Source of the DNA: Geodermatophilus marinus | GTDB lineage: Bacteria; Actinomycetota; Actinomycetes; Mycobacteriales; Geodermatophilaceae | NCBI RefSeq assembly: GCF_003428645.1 | Contig: NZ_QVQH01000027.1 | Location: forward strand, 1 to 64,000 | DNA length: 64,000 bases | Direction of reading: 5' to 3' | Shown here: one piece after another, positions 18,193 through 26,492 of the stretch | Layout: each line of letters starts with the position of its first letter | Position numbering within the stretch: position 1 is the stretch's first letter | Program-made: the position numbers and the translations under genes | Notes under the pieces: generated by a model | Told to the model about the DNA's origin: nothing | Databases searched by the model: none | Seen by the model: only the letters and a program-made list of their open reading frames with translations

Positions 18193-18194
18193 CT

Positions 18195-18896
18195 GTGGGA
18201 CAGCCTAACCCCGTTGCCGTGCTCGACAAAGCCGTGTCCATCCTGCGCGCCGTCGCCGCCGAGCCGGCGACCCTCGCCGAGCTGGTCGAGCGGACGGGGC
18301 TGCCCCGCGCCACCGCGCACCGGCTGGCGGTGGCCCTGGAGGGCCACCGCCTCGTGCGCCGCACGGCCGCCGGCGCCTGGGCGCCCGGGCCCGGGCTGGC
18401 CGAGCTGTCCCGCGGGGTCGCCGACCTGGCCGACCTCGCCGGCCGGCACCTGGTCGTGCTGCGCGACGCCAGCGGCGAGAGCGCCCAGTTCTACGTGCGG
18501 GACGGCGCCACCCGGGTGTGCCTCGCCGCGGCGGAACGGGCGCACGGGCTGCGCGACACCGTCCCGGTGGGCGCCCGCCTGCCGATGACCGCGGGCTCGG
18601 CCGCGCACGCGCTGCTCGCCTTCGCGCCGGTGGACGAGGTCACCCCGCTGCTGCCCGCGGCCAGCTTCACCGCCCGCACCCTGCTCGACGTGCGGCGCCG
18701 CGGCTGGGCGCACAGCGTCGCCGAGCGCGAGGCCGGCGTCGCCTCGCTGTCGGCGCCGGTGCGCGACGCCGCCGGCGGCGTGCTCGGTGCGGTCTCCATC
18801 TCCGGGCCGGTCGAGCGGCTGGGCCGCCGCCCCTCCCCCGAGGTGGTCGGCGCGGTCCTGGAGGCGGCCGGCGCGATCTCCCGCGCCGCCCGCTGA
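18195..18896 (+). CDS. IclR family regulator of leuCD (NdgR/LtbR-like)
   Basis: This 233-residue protein has an N-terminal winged helix-turn-helix (AVLDKAVSILRAVAAEP, LAELVERTGLPRATAHRLAVALEGHRLV) and a C-terminal IclR effector domain (SGESAQFYVRDGATRVC, GSAAHALLAF, GVASLSAPVRDAAGGVLGAVSISGP). Divergence from leuC and the sequence style match NdgR/LtbR, which control leucine genes and other amino acid genes. GTG 18195 is chosen because the conserved N-terminus follows directly; a GTG at 18174 would add seven residues. Confidence 0.88.
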   Translation: MGQPNPVAVLDKAVSILRAVAAEPATLAELVERTGLPRATAHRLAVALEGHRLVRRTAAGAWAPGPGLAELSRGVADLADLAGRHLVVLRDASGESAQFYVRDGATRVCLAAAERAHGLRDTVPVGARLPMTAGSAAHALLAFAPVDEVTPLLPAASFTARTLLDVRRRGWAHSVAEREAGVASLSAPVRDAAGGVLGAVSISGPVERLGRRPSPEVVGAVLEAAGAISRAAR

Positions 18897-18928
18897 CGCC
18901 CGACCCCTCCGAGGGGCCGCCCCCGGGG

Positions 18929-19222
18929 TCAGTGCGCGGGGGGCCGGTCCTCGTCCCCGGTCACGTCGGCGCCCTCGTCGACGACCACCGGCCGCAGCCG
19001 CGACCAGAGCGCGAAGGCCAGCGCGAAGACGACCATCGCGAGCCCGGCCCAGAGGTTGGCGTTCAGGTCGCCGGTCTTCTCGCGGTCGGCCGGTGAGTCG
19101 GCGAACAGCCCCATGAGGACCAGCACGACGCCGTAGAAGCCGATGAGCGCGGCGATGACGTTGCGGACGTCGAAGGCGCCCGCGGCGTGGGGGCGCCCGC
19201 CGCCGTCGTTTCCCGTGGACAT
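18929..19222 (-). CDS. small two-helix membrane protein downstream of the symporter
   Basis: The protein has 97 residues. Two transmembrane helices (NVIAALIGFYGVVLVLMGLF and LWAGLAMVVFALAFALWSRL) surround a short loop; both tails are polar and the C-terminus is acidic. ATG 19222 follows GAGGAG. It starts 14 bases after the symporter gene ends, so it is very likely a member of the galactose operon. I do not recognise a named family. An accessory subunit of the symporter is possible but unproven. Confidence 0.7.
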   Translation of the reverse strand: MSTGNDGGGRPHAAGAFDVRNVIAALIGFYGVVLVLMGLFADSPADREKTGDLNANLWAGLAMVVFALAFALWSRLRPVVVDEGADVTGDEDRPPAH

Positions 19223-19236
19223 GTCCCGAGCTCCTC

Positions 19237-20898
19237 TCACCGGAAGACCACGTTGAGCGCGATCACCATCACCAGGGAGATCCCGGCGAGCTTGGTGGGC
19301 GACTGGTACCAGGGCAGCCGGTGCGCGTCGGGGTCGGTGCGCTGCTCCTTCGGCGTCTCGGAGTACACCAGGCCGACCAGTTCCCGCGCCGGCTTCGGCC
19401 GGGTCACCATCGTGACCGCGACGCTGACGACGATGTCCACGACGAAGGCCGCCCCGGCCGCGACGAACGCCGTCCCCTGGCCCGGCAGGTCGAACACGCC
19501 GGTCTCGGAGAGGACGAAGACGACGATCGCGGCCAGCGTGCCCGACACCAGCCCGGTCCAGCCCGCCGTCGCGGTCATCCGCTTCCAGAACATGCCGAGG
19601 ATGAACGTGGCGAACAGCGGGGCGTTGAAGAAGCCGAACAGGGTCTGCAGGTAGTCCATCAGGTTCTGGTAGCCCGCCGCGATGAGCGCCGTCCCGATGG
19701 CGACCACCGTCGCCCCGACCGTGGCCCACCGGCCGACCACCAGGTAGTACTGGTCGGGCCGGTCCTTGACGACGTAGGTCTGCCAGAGGTCGTAGCTGAA
19801 GACGGTGTTGAAGGCCGAGACGTTGGCCGCCATCCCCGCCATGAAGGCCGCCAGCAGGCCGGCGATCGCGACCCCCAGCAGGCCGTTGGGCATCACGTCG
19901 CGGATCAGGCCCAGCAGCGCCTCGTTGTAGGACAGGTCGCTGTCCTGGCCGGCCTTGAGCTGCTGGATCTCCGGCACCAGGATGCCGGCGATCAACCCCG
20001 GGATGACGACGATGAAGGGCACGAACATCTTCGGGAACGACCCGATCACCGGGGTGCTGCGCGCCGCGGACATCGACTTGGTGGCCATCGCGCGCTGGAC
20101 CTCGACGAAGTTCGTCGTCCAGTAGCCGAAGGAGAGCACGAAGCCGAGCCCGAAGACGATGCCGACGGTCGACCACACCGGGCTCTCGAAGCCCGACAGG
20201 TCCGTGGCCGGCCAGGAGGACAGCTGCTCGGCGCCGTCGGTGGCGGTGACCTCGTCGACCAGCCCGTCGATCCCGCCGACGCGGTGCAGCCCGATCAGGG
20301 TCAGCGGCAGCAGGGCGGCGACGATGACGAAGAACTGCAGGACCTCGTTGTAGATCGCCGCCGACAGCCCGCCGAGGGTGATGTAGCTGAGCACCACCGC
20401 GGCGGCCACGATCAGCGAGATCCACAGCGGCCAGCCGAGCAGCGCGTTGACGATCGTCGCCAGCAGGAACAGGTTGATCCCGGCGATGAGCACCTGCGCG
20501 ACGGCGAAGGACAGCGCGTTGACCAGGTGCGCCCCGGTGCCGAACCGGCGCCGCATGAACTCCGGGACGCTGCGGACCTTGGACCCGTAGTAGAAGGGCA
20601 TCATCACGATGCCGAGGAACAGCATCGCCGGGACCGCGCCGACCCAGAAGTAGTGCATGGTCGACATGCCGTACTGCGCCCCGTTGGCCGACATGCCGAT
20701 GATCTCGACCGCGCCCAGGTTGGCGGAGATGAACGCCAGACCGGTCACCCAGGCCGGGAGGCTGCGGCCGGAGAGGAAGAAGTCGAGGCTGTCGGAGACC
20801 CGTCGTCGGGCGGCGAACCCGATCATCAGGACCACGCCGAAGTAGACGGCGACGAGGAGGTAGTCGACGAACGAGGCGTCGAGGCGGAGCGCATCCAC
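19237..20898 (-). CDS. sodium:solute symporter (SGLT type), probable galactose uptake
   Basis: The protein has 553 residues and about 14 hydrophobic helices. The SSS family core is visible: DFFLSGRSLPAWVTGLAFISANLGAVEIIGMSANGAQYG, RSVPEFMRRRFG, the ITLGGLSAAIYNEVLQFF helix and GLLAAFMAGMAANVSAFNTVFSYDLWQ. It resembles the SGLT branch, whose best-studied bacterial member (vSGLT) takes up galactose with sodium. Direct linkage to galT and galK supports galactose as substrate; this is inference. GTG 20898 follows GGAGG. Confidence 0.85.
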   Translation of the reverse strand: MDALRLDASFVDYLLVAVYFGVVLMIGFAARRRVSDSLDFFLSGRSLPAWVTGLAFISANLGAVEIIGMSANGAQYGMSTMHYFWVGAVPAMLFLGIVMMPFYYGSKVRSVPEFMRRRFGTGAHLVNALSFAVAQVLIAGINLFLLATIVNALLGWPLWISLIVAAAVVLSYITLGGLSAAIYNEVLQFFVIVAALLPLTLIGLHRVGGIDGLVDEVTATDGAEQLSSWPATDLSGFESPVWSTVGIVFGLGFVLSFGYWTTNFVEVQRAMATKSMSAARSTPVIGSFPKMFVPFIVVIPGLIAGILVPEIQQLKAGQDSDLSYNEALLGLIRDVMPNGLLGVAIAGLLAAFMAGMAANVSAFNTVFSYDLWQTYVVKDRPDQYYLVVGRWATVGATVVAIGTALIAAGYQNLMDYLQTLFGFFNAPLFATFILGMFWKRMTATAGWTGLVSGTLAAIVVFVLSETGVFDLPGQGTAFVAAGAAFVVDIVVSVAVTMVTRPKPARELVGLVYSETPKEQRTDPDAHRLPWYQSPTKLAGISLVMVIALNVVFR

Positions 20899-20923
20899 GG
20901 GCAGGACCTCCGGTGCTGAGCGG

Positions 20924-22117
20924 TCAGTCGAGTCGGCGGGCCCCCGGAGACGGCGTGACGGCGAAGGTCCGCGGCGCTCTGTACCCCTCGACGGCGAAGC
21001 GATCTGTGATCGCGGTCACTATCTCGTCGGTGCGCTCCCGGCGGACCAGCACGACGGCACTGCCGCCGAACCCACCCCCGACCATGCGGGCCCCCTCGGC
21101 GCCGTGGTCCAGGGCCGTGGTCACGCAGGTGTCGAGCTCGACGGTCGAGATCTCGAAGTCGTCCCGCAGCGAGGCGTGGCCCTCGGTCAGGAGCGGGCCG
21201 ACGGCGGCCGGGCCGGCGTCCCCGCGCAGCACGCGGACCACCTCGAGCACCCGGGCGTCCTCGGTGACCACGTGCCGCGCCCGCCGGAGGAGCAGCGTCC
21301 CCTCGGGCGTGCCGTCGTCCAGCGGGGCGAGGTCCGCCACCGCGGCGACGTCGCGCAGCGCGGCCACGCCGAGCCGCTCGGCGGCCCGCTCGCACTCCCG
21401 GCGTCGGTCGCCGTAGCCGCCGGTGGCGTGGTCGTGCGTCGTCCCGGTGTCCACCACCAGCAGCTCCAGGCCGGCCGCGGCGAGGTCCAGCGGCACCTGC
21501 TCGCTGCTGCGGTCGCGGGTGTCGAGGAACAGCGCGTGCCCGGCCGTGCAGAGCAGCGAGGCCGACTGGTCGAGGATCCCGGTCGGGGCGCCGACGAAGT
21601 CGTTCTCCGCGCTGCGGGCGACGTCGACCAGGTCGGCGAGGGCCAGGTCCGGGGCGGCCGGGTCGGGGGCGGTCAGGTCCCGCAGCGCCAGTGCCACCGA
21701 GCAGGACAGCGCGGCCGACGAGGACAGCCCCATCCCCGCCGGGACGTCGCCGTCGACCAGCACGCTGACCCCGCCGGGCACCCGGTCGCGCAGCGCGTGC
21801 ACCACCCCGGCCGGGTACCCGGCCCAGCCGGCCGGCCGGCCCGGGGCGAGCTCGGCGACGTCCAGCTCGACCCGCTCCCCGGGGTGCTGCACCGAGGCCA
21901 GCGCCACCACGCCGTCGTCCCGCCGGGCGACCGCGGCCCGGGTGGTGTGCGGCAGGGCCACCGGCAGCACGAAACCCTCGTTGTAGTCGGTGTGCTCCCC
22001 GATGACGTTCACCCGCCCCGGGGCGGCCCAGACCCCCTCGGGCGCGGTGCCGAAGGCCTCGGTGAAGGCCCGGCGGGCGCGGTCGGCGGCGTCCGCACCG
22101 GAACCCGGCGCGCTCAC
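20924..22117 (-). CDS. galK: galactokinase
   Basis: GalK phosphorylates galactose at C1, the first committed Leloir step. The 397-residue GHMP kinase shows GRVNVIGEHTDYNEGFVLPVALP (galactose signature), the ATP loop VPAGMGLSSSAALSCSVALAL, the NDFVGAPTGILDQSASL catalytic region and C-terminal MVGGGFGGSAVVLV. GTG 22117 overlaps the galT stop in a GTGA quartet, so the two are coupled. The symporter gene follows after 25 bases. Confidence 0.96.
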   Translation of the reverse strand: MSAPGSGADAADRARRAFTEAFGTAPEGVWAAPGRVNVIGEHTDYNEGFVLPVALPHTTRAAVARRDDGVVALASVQHPGERVELDVAELAPGRPAGWAGYPAGVVHALRDRVPGGVSVLVDGDVPAGMGLSSSAALSCSVALALRDLTAPDPAAPDLALADLVDVARSAENDFVGAPTGILDQSASLLCTAGHALFLDTRDRSSEQVPLDLAAAGLELLVVDTGTTHDHATGGYGDRRRECERAAERLGVAALRDVAAVADLAPLDDGTPEGTLLLRRARHVVTEDARVLEVVRVLRGDAGPAAVGPLLTEGHASLRDDFEISTVELDTCVTTALDHGAEGARMVGGGFGGSAVVLVRRERTDEIVTAITDRFAVEGYRAPRTFAVTPSPGARRLD

Positions 22118-23202
22118 GCCGGCGCCCGCAGCTGCTCGGCGACGTCCTCGGGCGTGGTGTCGCTGATGAAGGCCCCCATGCCCGACTCGGAGCCGGCCAG
22201 GTACTTCAGCTTGCCCGGCGCCCGGCGCAGGCTGAACAACTGCAGGTGCAGCCACCAGTCCTCCCGGCCGCGGGCGACCGGGGCCTGGTTCCACGCGGCG
22301 ATGTAGGGCATCGGGGTGTCGAAGCGGCGGGCGAAGCGGCCGAGCACGTCGAGGTAGAGCCCGGCCAGCGCATCCCGCTCGTCGCCGTCGAGGGCGGCGA
22401 GGTCGGGCACCCGGCGGTGCGGGAAGACCTGCACCTCGTAGGGCCAGCGGGCCGCCGCGGGCACGAAGGCGGTCCAGTGCGGGTTGCCGGCGACCACCCG
22501 GGGGCCGGACCGCTCGGCGGCGAGGACGTCGGCGAACAGGTCCCCGCCGGTGTCGGCGCGGTGGCGGGCGACGGAGGCCAGCACCTTCTCCACCCGTGGC
22601 GTCACGAACGGGTAGGCGTAGATCTGCCCGTGCGGGTGGGAGAGGGTCACCCCGATCTCCTCCCCGGAGTTCTCGAACACGAAGACCTGCTCGACGCCGT
22701 CGATGCCCGACAGCTCCGCGGTGCGCTCGGCCCACACGTCGACGACCAGGCGCGCCCGGTCCTGCCCCAGGGTGGCGAACGAGCGGTCGTGCTCGCTGGT
22801 GAACACCACGACCTCGCAGCGCCCGAAGCCGGGCCGCAGCCCGGTGAGCGGGGCACCCGGGGCGACCGGCGGGACGTCGGTGTCGACGGTCGTGGCCAGG
22901 GACGGGAACCGGTTCTCGAAGACGACGACCTGGTAGTCGGCCTCGGGGACCTCGGTGGACTCCCGCCCGGGGCGGGTCGGGCACAGCGGGCAGAGGTCGG
23001 CCGGCGGGAGGAAGGTCCGGGTCTGCCGGTGCGAGGCCAGCACCACCCACTCGCCGAGCAGGGGGTCCCAGCGCAGCTGGGAGCGGGTGCTCACCGGCGG
23101 CAGGTCCCGCGGGTCCTCCGCCGTCCGCGCCGGGGCGGAGCCGTCGGCGTCGAAGTAGAGGAGCTCCCGGCCGTCGGCCAGACGGCGACTGGTGCGGATC
23201 AC
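22114..23202 (-). CDS. galT: galactose-1-phosphate uridylyltransferase
   Basis: GalT exchanges UMP between UDP-glucose and galactose-1-phosphate. The 362-residue sequence has CPLCPTRPGRESTEVP (zinc cysteines), VVFENRFPSL, and the nucleophile motif SHPHGQIYAYPFV with the catalytic His, then PYEVQVFPHRRVPDL and WWLHLQLFSLRRAPGKLKYLAGSE. It is the first gene of the galT-galK-symporter operon. GTG 23202 has no ribosome site; TAGCGT lies 8 bases upstream, implying a leaderless transcript. galE is not in the window. Confidence 0.96.
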   Translation of the reverse strand: MIRTSRRLADGRELLYFDADGSAPARTAEDPRDLPPVSTRSQLRWDPLLGEWVVLASHRQTRTFLPPADLCPLCPTRPGRESTEVPEADYQVVVFENRFPSLATTVDTDVPPVAPGAPLTGLRPGFGRCEVVVFTSEHDRSFATLGQDRARLVVDVWAERTAELSGIDGVEQVFVFENSGEEIGVTLSHPHGQIYAYPFVTPRVEKVLASVARHRADTGGDLFADVLAAERSGPRVVAGNPHWTAFVPAAARWPYEVQVFPHRRVPDLAALDGDERDALAGLYLDVLGRFARRFDTPMPYIAAWNQAPVARGREDWWLHLQLFSLRRAPGKLKYLAGSESGMGAFISDTTPEDVAEQLRAPA

Positions 23203-23210
23203 GTGCAGGG

Positions 23211-23216
23211 ACGCTA
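23211..23216 (-). promoter_or_regulatory. -10 box of a leaderless galT promoter
   Basis: TAGCGT on the minus strand ends 8 bases before the galT GTG, the same geometry as at ddl, leuB and serA. I see no nearby operator palindrome for a sugar regulator. Confidence 0.45.
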
Positions 23217-23271
23217 GCCCGCGGCGGGGCCCGCCACCGACCCGCCTCCCCGGGACCTCCCCCGGAACGGC

Positions 23272-23303
23272 GAGGGCCCCCGGCCGGGTGGCCGGGGGCC
23301 CTC
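23272..23303. terminator. terminator hairpin after the distal tRNA-Glu
   Basis: Perfect 14-base arms (23272-23285 and 23290-23303, core GGGCCCCCGGCC) flank a GGGT loop directly downstream of the tRNA on the minus strand. No U-tract is present, as is usual at this GC content. Confidence 0.65.
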
Positions 23304-23311
23304 CCCTGCTG

Positions 23312-23384
23312 TAGCCCCGAAGGGATTCGAACCCTCGCTACCGCCGTGAGAGGGCGGCGTCCTGGGCCGCTAGACGACGGGGCC
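23312..23384 (-). tRNA. tRNA-Glu (CTC), copy 1
   Basis: A 73-base cloverleaf can be folded on the minus strand: acceptor GGCCCCG with CGGGGCT, D-arm GTCTAG...GGAC, anticodon stem CCGCC/GGCGG around loop CTCTCAC giving anticodon CTC, and T-loop GGTTCGAATCC. CCA is not encoded. A near-identical copy lies 174 bases away. Confidence 0.95.
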
Positions 23385-23444
23385 GTGCGGGCACCATGGT
23401 GCCACGCCCCGGGCAGGGGCCCGCGACCGGGTCCCCCGGGACGA

Positions 23445-23478
23445 CGAGAGCCCCCGGCCTGGTGGCCGGGGGCTCTCG
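23445..23478. terminator. terminator hairpin between the two tRNA-Glu genes
   Basis: Perfect 15-base arms (23445-23459 and 23464-23478, core GAGAGCCCCCGGCC) around TGGT follow the second tRNA-Glu. The hairpin parallels the one after copy 1 with a single compensated base-pair change, so tRNA plus terminator were duplicated as a unit. Confidence 0.6.
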
Positions 23479-23485
23479 CCTGCTG

Positions 23486-23558
23486 TAGCCCCGAAGGGAT
23501 TCGAACCCTCGCTACCGCCGTGAGAGGGCGGCGTCCTGGGCCGCTAGACGACGGGGCC
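23486..23558 (-). tRNA. tRNA-Glu (CTC), copy 2
   Basis: The 73 bases are identical to copy 1, including anticodon CTC and no encoded CCA. It stands between tRNA-Gln and copy 1 on the minus strand and is probably cut from the same primary transcript or read from a promoter upstream of tRNA-Gln. Confidence 0.95.
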
Positions 23559-23614
23559 GTGCGGTGGTGCGGTCGTGCTGAGGACAGGTCGCCCAGGACG
23601 GACGACGTTCCTCG

Positions 23615-23686
23615 CTGGGGTACCAGGACTCGAACCTAGACTAACGGAGCCAGAATCCGTCGGGCTGCCAATTACCCCATACCCCA
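23615..23686 (-). tRNA. tRNA-Gln (CTG)
   Basis: A 72-base minus-strand cloverleaf: acceptor TGGGGTA with TACCCCA, the anticodon stem around TTCTGGC gives anticodon CTG, T-loop GGTTCGAGTCC, discriminator G, no encoded CCA. Its first 15 bases lie inside the 3' end of the CPBP protease gene, whose TAA stop is made by tRNA bases. Confidence 0.95.
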
Positions 23687-25000
23687 AGGGTCGTGCTGCA
23701 CCTCGCGGCGCCGGGGACCACCATACCCGACCCCCGGGGGCGCCCCCGGCCCCCCCGGGGGTGACGGTGGTCGCAGGTCCAGCGCGGCCGTCCGCGTCTC
23801 CGGCCGCAGGCGCCGGCCGGAGCGGGCGACCAGCCACACGTAGGCCGCCATGACGAGCAGGTCCAGCGTCACCACGACCAGGCCGGCGCCGGCCGGGATC
23901 GAGTCGGTGGACACCCCCTCACCCAGCGCGCCGAGCAGCAGGAACACCAGCACGTTGTTGACCGCGTGCAGGACGATGGCCGCCTCGAGGCCCCCGGTCA
24001 GCCAGACCACGGCGGAGGCGGCCAGGCCGAAGGCGAAGCGGTCGAGGAAGGTCCACACGTCCGGCGGGAGGTGGGCGGCGGAGAACATCGCCGCGGTGAG
24101 CACCCCGGCGACCACCGCACCGGTGCGCGGGTCGCGGATCCAGGCGGCGACCGTCTGGCTGAGGTACCCGCGGAAGACGTACTCCTCGGCGGCCGACTGC
24201 AGCGGGGTGGTGAGCAGCACCACGAGCACCAGCCACCCGTAGGCCGGCGTCGGGCCGGTGACCTCGCCGCCGTCGACCCAGAGCCCGGCCAGCAGCGACA
24301 GCGCGATGCCCGCCCCGAGCGTGGGCAGGGCCAGCAGCGTGTAGGGCGGGAGCAGCCGCCAGCGCAACCGGGCGAGCACCGACGAGGACCAGCCGCGGCG
24401 CATGCCGTGCGCGACCACCCAGGCCAGCCAGACCGTCGGGATCGCGACGATCAGCGACAGGTTGGTGATGAGCAGCACGCCGGGGTCGACCAGGTCGAGC
24501 AGCTGCAGGTCGGGGAACGCGCCGGTGACGAACGCGACGAGGACGACGACCGTGGCCGCGACCGTGTACACCACGGTGATCAGGAGCAGGCCGAGCAGCG
24601 GCCGCCACCAGCGCCAGTCCCGCGAGCGCATGGCCAGCAGGAAGGGCGCCGGCCGGTCGTGCGGGGGCGTGCCCGGCGGTGGCGACCACGGCGCACCGGG
24701 GGGCGGCGGGCCCGGGAACGGCCGCCGGTCGAGCGGCCCGCGCTGCCACGACGGCGGGCCCGGCGCGGCGGGTGGGAGCTGCCCGGGGTGGGTGTGCGGG
24801 CCCGGCGGCAGGGGCACCGGGCCCAGCGGCCACGCCACCGGGCCGGCGAAGGCGCCGGTGGCCGGCAGCGAGTGGACGCCGTGCAGCGCGCCGGGCACGC
24901 GCGGCGGCGCGCCGTAGGGCCCCGTGGGCGGCGGCCCGGTGTAGGGCTCGTCGTCCGGGTCGGGGGCCGGGCCACCGCCTGGCGGCACCGGCGCGCTCAC
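23672..25000 (-). CDS. CPBP family intramembrane metalloprotease with Pro-rich N-terminus
   Basis: The protein has 442 residues. Residues 1-115 are a cytoplasmic Pro/Gly-rich, disordered-looking stretch. The rest has about eight membrane helices with the CPBP (Abi/CAAX protease) motifs AAEEYVFRGYLSQ (EExxxR), FSAAHLPPDVW and ALHAVNN-like LHAVNNVLVF. Members cleave prenylated proteins or process small peptides; the target here is unknown. The gene ends inside tRNA-Gln (15-base overlap, same strand), so protein and tRNA genes share bases. gltX ends 4 bases upstream of its start. Confidence 0.85.
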   Translation of the reverse strand: MSAPVPPGGGPAPDPDDEPYTGPPPTGPYGAPPRVPGALHGVHSLPATGAFAGPVAWPLGPVPLPPGPHTHPGQLPPAAPGPPSWQRGPLDRRPFPGPPPPGAPWSPPPGTPPHDRPAPFLLAMRSRDWRWWRPLLGLLLITVVYTVAATVVVLVAFVTGAFPDLQLLDLVDPGVLLITNLSLIVAIPTVWLAWVVAHGMRRGWSSSVLARLRWRLLPPYTLLALPTLGAGIALSLLAGLWVDGGEVTGPTPAYGWLVLVVLLTTPLQSAAEEYVFRGYLSQTVAAWIRDPRTGAVVAGVLTAAMFSAAHLPPDVWTFLDRFAFGLAASAVVWLTGGLEAAIVLHAVNNVLVFLLLGALGEGVSTDSIPAGAGLVVVTLDLLVMAAYVWLVARSGRRLRPETRTAALDLRPPSPPGGPGAPPGVGYGGPRRREVQHDPWGMG

Positions 25001-25004
25001 CGTG

Positions 25005-26492
25005 TCACCCCGGCACCGCGGCCCGCGCCGCCGCCAGCCGGGCCAGCGTGCGCTCCCGACCGAGCAGCTCGATCGACTCGTACAGCGGCGGGGACACCGT
25101 GCGGCCGCTCACCGCGACCCGTACCGGCCCGAACGCCTGGCGGGGCTTGCGCCCGAGCCCGTCGACCAGGGCCGTCCTGAGCGCGGCCTCGACGGCCTCG
25201 GTGGTCCAGTCCCCCAGGTCGCGCAGGGCCGCGGCCGCCGCGTCGAGGACCTCGGCCGCCTCGGGCCCGGACAGCTGCTTGGCCGCGGCGGCCGGGTCGA
25301 TCTCGACGTCCTCCACGAACAGGAACCGCAGCAGCTCGACGGCGTCGGAGAGCACCACCACCCGCTCCTGCACCAAGGGCGCGATCGCCCGCAGCAGCCG
25401 CTCCTGCTCCGGGGTGGGCGGGTCGGCGACCAGCCCCGCACCGGCCAGGAACGGGACGACCCGGGTGACGAACTCCCCGACCGGCAGCGCACGCAGGTGC
25501 GTGGCGTTGATCGCCTCGGCCTTCTTCAGGTCGAAGCGGGCCGGGTTCGCGCTGACCCGGGTGACGTCGAAGGCCTCGGCCAGCTCGGCCGTCGAGAACA
25601 CGTCGCGGTCCTCGGCGATGGCCCAGCCGAGCAGCGCCAGGTAGTTGGCGAAGCCCTCGGGGACGAACCCTCGCTGCCGGTAGACGTCGACGTTGGACTG
25701 CGGGTCCCGCTTGGACAGCTTCTTGCTGCCCTCACCGGTCACGTAGGGCAGGTGGCCGAACCGCGGGGCGCCGGACGCCACGCCGATGTCCTGCAGCGCC
25801 GCGTAGAGCGCCAGCTGCCGGGGCGTGGAGGGCAGCAGGTCCTCCCCCCGCAGGACGTCGGTGATGCCCATGAGCGCGTCGTCGACCGGGTTCACGAAGG
25901 GGTACAGCGGCACCCCGTTGGCCCGGACGACGACGAAGTCGGGCACCGACCCCGCCGCGAACCGCACCTCGCCGCGCACCAGGTCGGTCCAGGCGAGGTC
26001 CTCGTCGGGCATCCGCAGCCGCAGCACCGGCTCGCGGCCCTCGGCCCGGAAGGCGGCCTTCTGCTCGTCGGTGAGGAAGCGGTCGGCGTTGTCGTAGCCG
26101 AGCTTGGGGTCCTGCCCCGCGGCCAGCCGGCGCGCCTCGACCTCCTCGTTGGTCGAGAACGACTCGTAGGCGTGCCCGGCGGCCAGCAGCTTCGCCGCGA
26201 CGTCGCGGTAGACCTCGTGGCGCTGCGACTGCCGGTAGGGGGCGTGGGGGCCGCCGACCTCCGGGCCCTCGTCCCAGTCCAGGCCCAGCCAGCGCAGGCT
26301 GTCGAGCAGGTGGCGGTAGGACTCCTCCGAGTCGCGGGCGGCGTCGGTGTCCTCGATGCGGACGACGAAGGTGCCGCCGGTGTGCCGGGCGTGCGCCCAG
26401 TTGAACAGCGCCGTCCGGAGCAGCCCGACGTGCACGGTGCCCGTCGGCGACGGGCAGAAGCGGGTGCGCACGCCGCTCGTGGGCGAGGTCAT
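25005..26492 (-). CDS. gltX: glutamyl-tRNA synthetase
   Basis: GltX charges tRNA-Glu, and in bacteria lacking GlnRS also mischarges tRNA-Gln for amidation by GatCAB. The 495-residue sequence has the class I HIGH variant in [39 protein letters not shown], the KMSKS variant [11 protein letters not shown] and a helical anticodon-binding C-terminus. ATG 26492 overlaps the upstream FAH stop in an ATGA quartet. Its tRNA substrates lie just downstream, and gatCAB is about 27 kb away in this window. Confidence 0.96.
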   Translation of the reverse strand: MTSPTSGVRTRFCPSPTGTVHVGLLRTALFNWAHARHTGGTFVVRIEDTDAARDSEESYRHLLDSLRWLGLDWDEGPEVGGPHAPYRQSQRHEVYRDVAAKLLAAGHAYESFSTNEEVEARRLAAGQDPKLGYDNADRFLTDEQKAAFRAEGREPVLRLRMPDEDLAWTDLVRGEVRFAAGSVPDFVVVRANGVPLYPFVNPVDDALMGITDVLRGEDLLPSTPRQLALYAALQDIGVASGAPRFGHLPYVTGEGSKKLSKRDPQSNVDVYRQRGFVPEGFANYLALLGWAIAEDRDVFSTAELAEAFDVTRVSANPARFDLKKAEAINATHLRALPVGEFVTRVVPFLAGAGLVADPPTPEQERLLRAIAPLVQERVVVLSDAVELLRFLFVEDVEIDPAAAAKQLSGPEAAEVLDAAAAALRDLGDWTTEAVEAALRTALVDGLGRKPRQAFGPVRVAVSGRTVSPPLYESIELLGRERTLARLAAARAAVPG

